IMG/VR virus record: IMGVR_UViG_3300030450_002371
Span: 1 to 32,856 of that record
Length of the DNA: 32,856 nt
Origin: a virus
Strand: one strand, 5' to 3'
The notes under the pieces were generated by a model that had not been told where the DNA came from, did not search any database, and saw nothing but the letters and a program-made list of their open reading frames with translations. Shown piece by piece: positions 30,401 to 32,856 of the stretch. Position 1 is the first letter of the stretch, and the number at the start of each line of letters is the position of its first letter. The position numbers and the translations under genes are program-made.

Positions 30401-30575
30401 TGAAATTCAGGCTAAAATTGGTATAGCTCAAGGATATAGTAACGAAGTTCAAGCAAGATTAGCTGTAGATACTTCTCATTATGGATGGATAGAAAAACAA
30501 CAAGCTAAATTACAAGCTGATTATGATAAAGGATTACAATTACTCATTGGTCAAGGAGCTCAGAATGTCAGTTAG
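27495..30575 (+). CDS. Very long coiled-coil structural protein with internal repeats (1026 aa)
   Basis: N-terminal part (1-150) resembles a connector or adaptor: MATFEAQVEGLTSLSIDGSS, then TQFLTDGAKEIINVLPE. A duplicated Ala-rich helical unit follows (about 186-225 and 295-334). Next comes a Ser/Thr/Pro/Ala-rich linker (about 380-530), then a long Gln/Glu/Tyr coiled coil (about 565-800). A second duplicated unit lies at 826-885 and 931-990. The long helical shaft with repeats suits a tail rod, internal core or neck-whisker protein. The TAATG start couples it to the previous gene. The role is inference. Confidence 0.6.
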   Translation: MATFEAQVEGLTSLSIDGSSSPTQTELTQFLTDGAKEIINVLPENLLNLCASSVSFTSGSASTLNTGKISNVMRSDGDITQPCRDVPAMFKGRYSDPDDMNYATVTDPIYYIENNSLDVLPAGGSVTYSEVQYPSVAYGDSAIAVFPDEAEYLVPIYASIKSLQNVLGSKSSNADITTALTAINTEMDETQAVCDKIDADLVLAKAEVVLAKAEAAELATQTDNGGDFETACDAMATELAKVDNIIIEASTEFDKVDNVIVEGSVEFDKSSALLDLGETDSEGAVNTAAGKIITEMDETQAVCDKIDADLVLAKAEIVLAKAEAAELATQTDNSSDVATALTAINTELDKVDEVILLAHEEFDEVAAEVTSTATSPITAARGVVPSALSINDLTVSVSAPSAPTLATIEYPEASNADASVTAVSTASASAPSIIDVSSNAPTYTKPSLTSRVAFKAFYADTSNANPFGDSDPGVFSLSTPPALGTASFSTPAIATVAVASFGTAPAFTSPKVGGATEELTASITDGTIGTDADFQDFSDWWEVLGHLIEDEEDTELAGLQINKINSYIAAYQQAMQNQLHIFNDANVEYQAAIQEKIKEADLAYQESQQEAQLLLQKEYQEYQSKVSEYQAEVNTDVQVYSQKLERYKTELSTVYQAWAKTETDSFQQYQLDIQNELNEFNKDNARYQMEFKEAADKTQMDLQVAVANANNLAQEYRQEAQQSTEMDKFNKAQDQALALTNAAKEMEDIVLNNKSLMEKFTGELNKYTAQVNDEVQEYQANLQQKVQEFDSSIKLQGTYFKEAEARVNAGDAFLKQAQATIAQAQGYAAEVSARASFSGAKSQAIQGYISTAQSYVASAQGFGNEVQAKIAIANGYIAEITIRLQQAESKRQESQSRIAAGGAYLQEAQAIIAQGSAYIAEAQAYVSQAQGYAAEVNARAGFSSAKSQAIQGYVNTAQSYVATAQGFANEIQAKIGIAQGYSNEVQARLAVDTSHYGWIEKQQAKLQADYDKGLQLLIGQGAQNVS
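28047..28490 (+). repeat. Tandem repeat pair A inside the coiled-coil gene
   Basis: Two copies of about 39 codons start at 28047 and 28374, 327 bp (109 codons) apart. Both encode EMDETQAVCDKIDADLVLAK, then KAEAAELATQTDN. The DNA differs at many third positions, so the duplication is old and kept at protein level. Confidence 0.8.
29961..30470 (+). repeat. Tandem repeat pair B inside the coiled-coil gene
   Basis: Two copies of about 57 codons start at 29970 and 30285, 315 bp (105 codons) apart. Both read GYAAEV-x-ARA-x-FS, then AKSQAIQGY, then TAQSYVA-x-AQGF and QAKI. Synonymous differences show purifying selection on the repeated helix unit. Confidence 0.8.
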
Positions 30576-30921
30576 AACAATAACAGTAAAAGAAATTATT
30601 AGTAGAGTGCGTCAAGTATTTCCTGATGCGCCTGAAAAATATATCATGTCTTTAGTTAATGATGCTCTTGTAGAACTAGGTATGTATAATAGTAAAGTAT
30701 CTACAGCAAAACTAAGTACAACTGCTAATCAAATGTATTATAGTTTAAAAGATGCAGCTAAAGACAGTTCAAATAATATTTTAGAAGTTAACAAAGTATT
30801 TAAGGTTTATTTTATGGATGATAATGGTGATTATATGCAAATACCAAGACTTGTAGATACAAATGTTATACTTACGGATGCAACAAGTGAATCAAATCTT
30901 AACACACCGGATTCAAACTAA
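30565..30921 (+). CDS. Connector-like protein (118 aa)
   Basis: The start at 30565 (MSVRTITVKEIISRVRQVFP) is chosen because AAGGAG lies eight bases upstream, inside the previous gene; an ATG at 30523 gives a longer frame without a site. The protein has an N-terminal helix pair (EKYIMSLVNDALVELGMYNS) and a beta-rich C-terminus. Small proteins with this helical start commonly sit at the head-tail joint, but I do not recognise the family with certainty. The TAATG overlap couples it to the next gene. Confidence 0.55.
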   Translation: MSVRTITVKEIISRVRQVFPDAPEKYIMSLVNDALVELGMYNSKVSTAKLSTTANQMYYSLKDAAKDSSNNILEVNKVFKVYFMDDNGDYMQIPRLVDTNVILTDATSESNLNTPDSN

Positions 30922-31352
30922 TGGCAAGTAATATACAATACCCAGAAAATTCATGCGTGTGGTTTATAGAAGGAGATAATTTTGTTCTGTTAACTAATGT
31001 TAATAGTTCAGGAAATCTAAATACCACAGAAAGAAAAAATTGGAAGGCAATACAGGAATCTGTTACAGATGGTATCTTAATTAAGTACTATTCTGAACCA
31101 GAGGCTGTGTCTTCAATAAATGATGTACCAGATATAGATAATTCATTACACTTAGCTCTGGTAGATTATGTAAAGAAATGCTTATACATGGACAAAGCAG
31201 GTACAGCTTTAGACCCAAATCAGTCAATGGTTAGTTCTAATGCATCTATGGTGCATAGACAAAAGTGGGATGAAGCAGTTAAGCGCTTTGGTATGAAGAA
31301 GCGAGATAAAGTAGGTGGTGCACGAATGATGAATGTACCAGATTTTAGATAA
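30921..31352 (+). CDS. Head-tail connector-like protein (143 aa)
   Basis: Two parts are visible: an N-terminal beta-rich half (WFIEGDNFVLLTNVNSSGN) and a C-terminal helical half DIDNSLHLALVDYVKKCLYM, then HRQKWDEAVKRFGMKK. The 'LHLALVDYVK-LYMD' type helix is common in phage connector or tail-completion proteins. It follows the 118-aa gene by TAATG. Assignment moderate. Confidence 0.6.
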   Translation: MASNIQYPENSCVWFIEGDNFVLLTNVNSSGNLNTTERKNWKAIQESVTDGILIKYYSEPEAVSSINDVPDIDNSLHLALVDYVKKCLYMDKAGTALDPNQSMVSSNASMVHRQKWDEAVKRFGMKKRDKVGGARMMNVPDFR

Positions 31353-31410
31353 CTGTTTGGATAAGGGACTTCTCACCTCGCAAGCCAAACCAAATTAAAG
31401 AGAAGAGAAT

Positions 31411-31749
31411 ATGGCAAATACACAAAGATTCAGAACACATGAATCATTAAATATATCAACAGCATCAAACTTTGAGATTCAAGGTGCTTGGGCTGTTGCT
31501 GGTACTGAGGTATATAAAGACGTTAGCACATATCATAATATTCTGGTTCAGCCAGATGAGGATATATACTACGGTTTTTCTACTTCTTCATCAGCTATAT
31601 TAGGAACAGCCGCCAATAATTTATATTTAAAAGGTGGCGATACAATTTATGAATTAACTGTACCATATGGTTTGGGCAGTGATACAATTTATTTACACGC
31701 TCTCAGGAAAACATCATCTAGTGCTTCTGTCAGGCTTGTATACACATAG
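31411..31749 (+). CDS. Beta-rich virion protein (112 aa)
   Basis: An all-beta, Ser/Thr/Tyr-rich protein (NTQRFRTHESLNISTASNFE, then PDEDIYYGFSTSSSAILGT) without signal or membrane span. It has the look of a small tail or fibre-associated protein. A 58-bp gap with a GTTTGG/CCAAAC pairing (31355-31390) precedes it, then GAGAAGAG before the ATG. It lies 9 bp before the fibre gene. Confidence 0.55.
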   Translation: MANTQRFRTHESLNISTASNFEIQGAWAVAGTEVYKDVSTYHNILVQPDEDIYYGFSTSSSAILGTAANNLYLKGGDTIYELTVPYGLGSDTIYLHALRKTSSSASVRLVYT

Positions 31750-31758
31750 GAGGTTACA

Positions 31759-32856
31759 ATGGCTTTAGGTAATTTAATTACCACTACAGCCGCCAGTATA
31801 TCTTCTGGTGGTACAATAAATGGGAATCTAACAATAGAAGGTGATTTAACCGTCAATGGGGATGGTTCAGGAAATTACGATGAAATAGTTAATGGTAATA
31901 TGACCATTAGCTCTACCAATAAGTTGGTATTAGGTGGAGATGGTAGTGATACATATTTACAAGAATCAGGTGCAGATGTATTAGATATATATGTTGGTGG
32001 TGCCAACATGATTAAACTTACTGAATCAACAACTGATACAATGACAGTTACAGGAGCTTTAACAATCGGTTCTGATGGTTCAGGACATGATGTAACATTT
32101 TATAGTGATACAGCTGGAGATTCATTTGTTTGGGATTCATCCGCAGAAAAATTAACAATCACAGGAACAGACGGACAAACAGCTTTAGATATAGCTGATG
32201 GTAATTTAGTCGTTGCAGATAATATAGATTTAGAAGGTGATATTGATGTAAATGGTACTGCCAATCTTGATAATACTGATATTGACGGAACATTAACTGT
32301 TGCTGGTGGAATATCAACATTTTCAAGAGCTGATTCAAGTCCTTCTGGAACAGACCCTCATGGAATTTTCAATGATGCTGTTTTCGGTTCAACTGATACT
32401 GCCAATACAGGTATTACAATTTTTGGTTCTGGTCAAACATCTTTAGCTTTTGGAGATGCTGGTGATTCTGATATAGGTCAAATAAGATATCAACACGCTT
32501 CTGATAAATTAGAGTTTTTGTCTAATGCAGATGTAAGAATGGTTATTGACTCTTCTGGTAATGTAGGCATAGGCACAACAAGTCCAGATGAACAACTCGA
32601 AATTTCTAAAGAAGGTACGAGTGATAATGCTGTAGCGATGATAAAAGGCGGAGAAGGTTCAGGTGCTTTATTGCATATGTGGGCTGATGAAGGTGATGAT
32701 AATGCAGATAAATGGTATTTAAATGCTAATGAAGGTGGACATTTTTCTATTGCAACTTATTCAACAGGTTCATGGGTAACGCATTTGAAACTTGACTCCA
32801 ACTCTCGCATCAGCCTATCCAATAATGATAGTGGTACATCAAATACAGTATTTGGA
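31759..32856 (+). CDS. Tail fibre protein, N-terminal part (3' end outside window)
   Basis: Open frame of 366 codons to the right edge with no stop, preceded by AGGAGG. Begins MALGNLITTTAASISSGGTI and continues with repeating short beta segments (NGNLTIEGDLTVNGDGSGN, and GTDGQTALDIADGNL) typical of beta-helical or trimeric fibre shafts. The motif SSGNVGIGTTSPDEQLEIS near codons 266-284 is a recognisable signature of phage fibres and similar adhesins. The receptor-binding tip and any C-terminal chaperone are beyond the edge. Confidence 0.78.
   Translation, partial: MALGNLITTTAASISSGGTINGNLTIEGDLTVNGDGSGNYDEIVNGNMTISSTNKLVLGGDGSDTYLQESGADVLDIYVGGANMIKLTESTTDTMTVTGALTIGSDGSGHDVTFYSDTAGDSFVWDSSAEKLTITGTDGQTALDIADGNLVVADNIDLEGDIDVNGTANLDNTDIDGTLTVAGGISTFSRADSSPSGTDPHGIFNDAVFGSTDTANTGITIFGSGQTSLAFGDAGDSDIGQIRYQHASDKLEFLSNADVRMVIDSSGNVGIGTTSPDEQLEISKEGTSDNAVAMIKGGEGSGALLHMWADEGDDNADKWYLNANEGGHFSIATYSTGSWVTHLKLDSNSRISLSNNDSGTSNTVFG

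Noticed and set aside
31355-31390. GTTTGG/CCAAAC as a terminator before the 112-aa gene
   Set aside because: Only 6 bp with a 24-base loop and no U tract; noted in the neighbouring gene entry only.

Overview
This window is a piece of an AT-rich tailed double-stranded DNA bacteriophage (Caudoviricetes). The evidence is a complete head-assembly block (terminase small and large subunits, portal, acidic scaffold-like protein, major capsid protein, connector-like proteins, the start of a tail fibre) and a phage replication/recombination block (DnaB-type helicase, Rad52/ERF-like annealing protein, SSB-like protein, Cas4/RecB-like nuclease, resolvase-like nuclease, DNA methyltransferase). There is no integrase, DNA polymerase, RNA polymerase or lysis gene that I can recognise. 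The host cannot be named; Shine-Dalgarno sites and sigma70-like promoter elements show it is bacterial. Low GC and short overlapping genes would fit a marine phage, but that is inference.

Layout. (1) Bases 2-2446, + strand: the C-terminal part of a very large virion-type protein whose start lies off the left edge. (2) Bases 2516-16947, - strand: about 26 tightly packed early/replication genes transcribed leftward. Read in transcription order they are: a stand-alone 142-aa gene with its own promoter and terminator; small unknown genes; a MoxR-like AAA+ ATPase followed by a VWA (MIDAS) protein; an unknown 299-aa protein; a leader with a tRNA-like fold; a ParB-like protein; an AT-rich palindromic gap; two tiny membrane proteins; a ribbon-helix-helix-like protein; the Cas4-like nuclease; the Rad52-like and SSB-like proteins; a winged-helix protein; the helicase; a resolvase-like nuclease; and a DNA methyltransferase. 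(3) Bases 16948-17447: a 500-bp divergent control region with promoters in both directions, a small GC-rich island and long AT palindromes. (4) Bases 17448-32856, + strand: late genes for packaging, capsid, connector and fibre, the last one cut by the right edge.

How the genes work together. The leftward genes look like an expression and replication programme in which the phage supplies helicase loading/unwinding, end processing, strand annealing and DNA modification and probably borrows the host polymerase. The rightward genes build and fill the head. Late-type genes lie on the + strand at both ends, so the window probably comes from a circularly permuted map or an arbitrarily opened contig.

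The points most worth a second look are: the phage-encoded AAA+/VWA pair with two unknown companions; a methyltransferase locus carrying a relic of a second methyltransferase fused to the tail of its upstream neighbour; structured intergenic RNAs at 4760-4865 and 15860-15938; the tRNA-like element at 11006-11086; and several very small genes (35 to 53 codons) that are easily missed.
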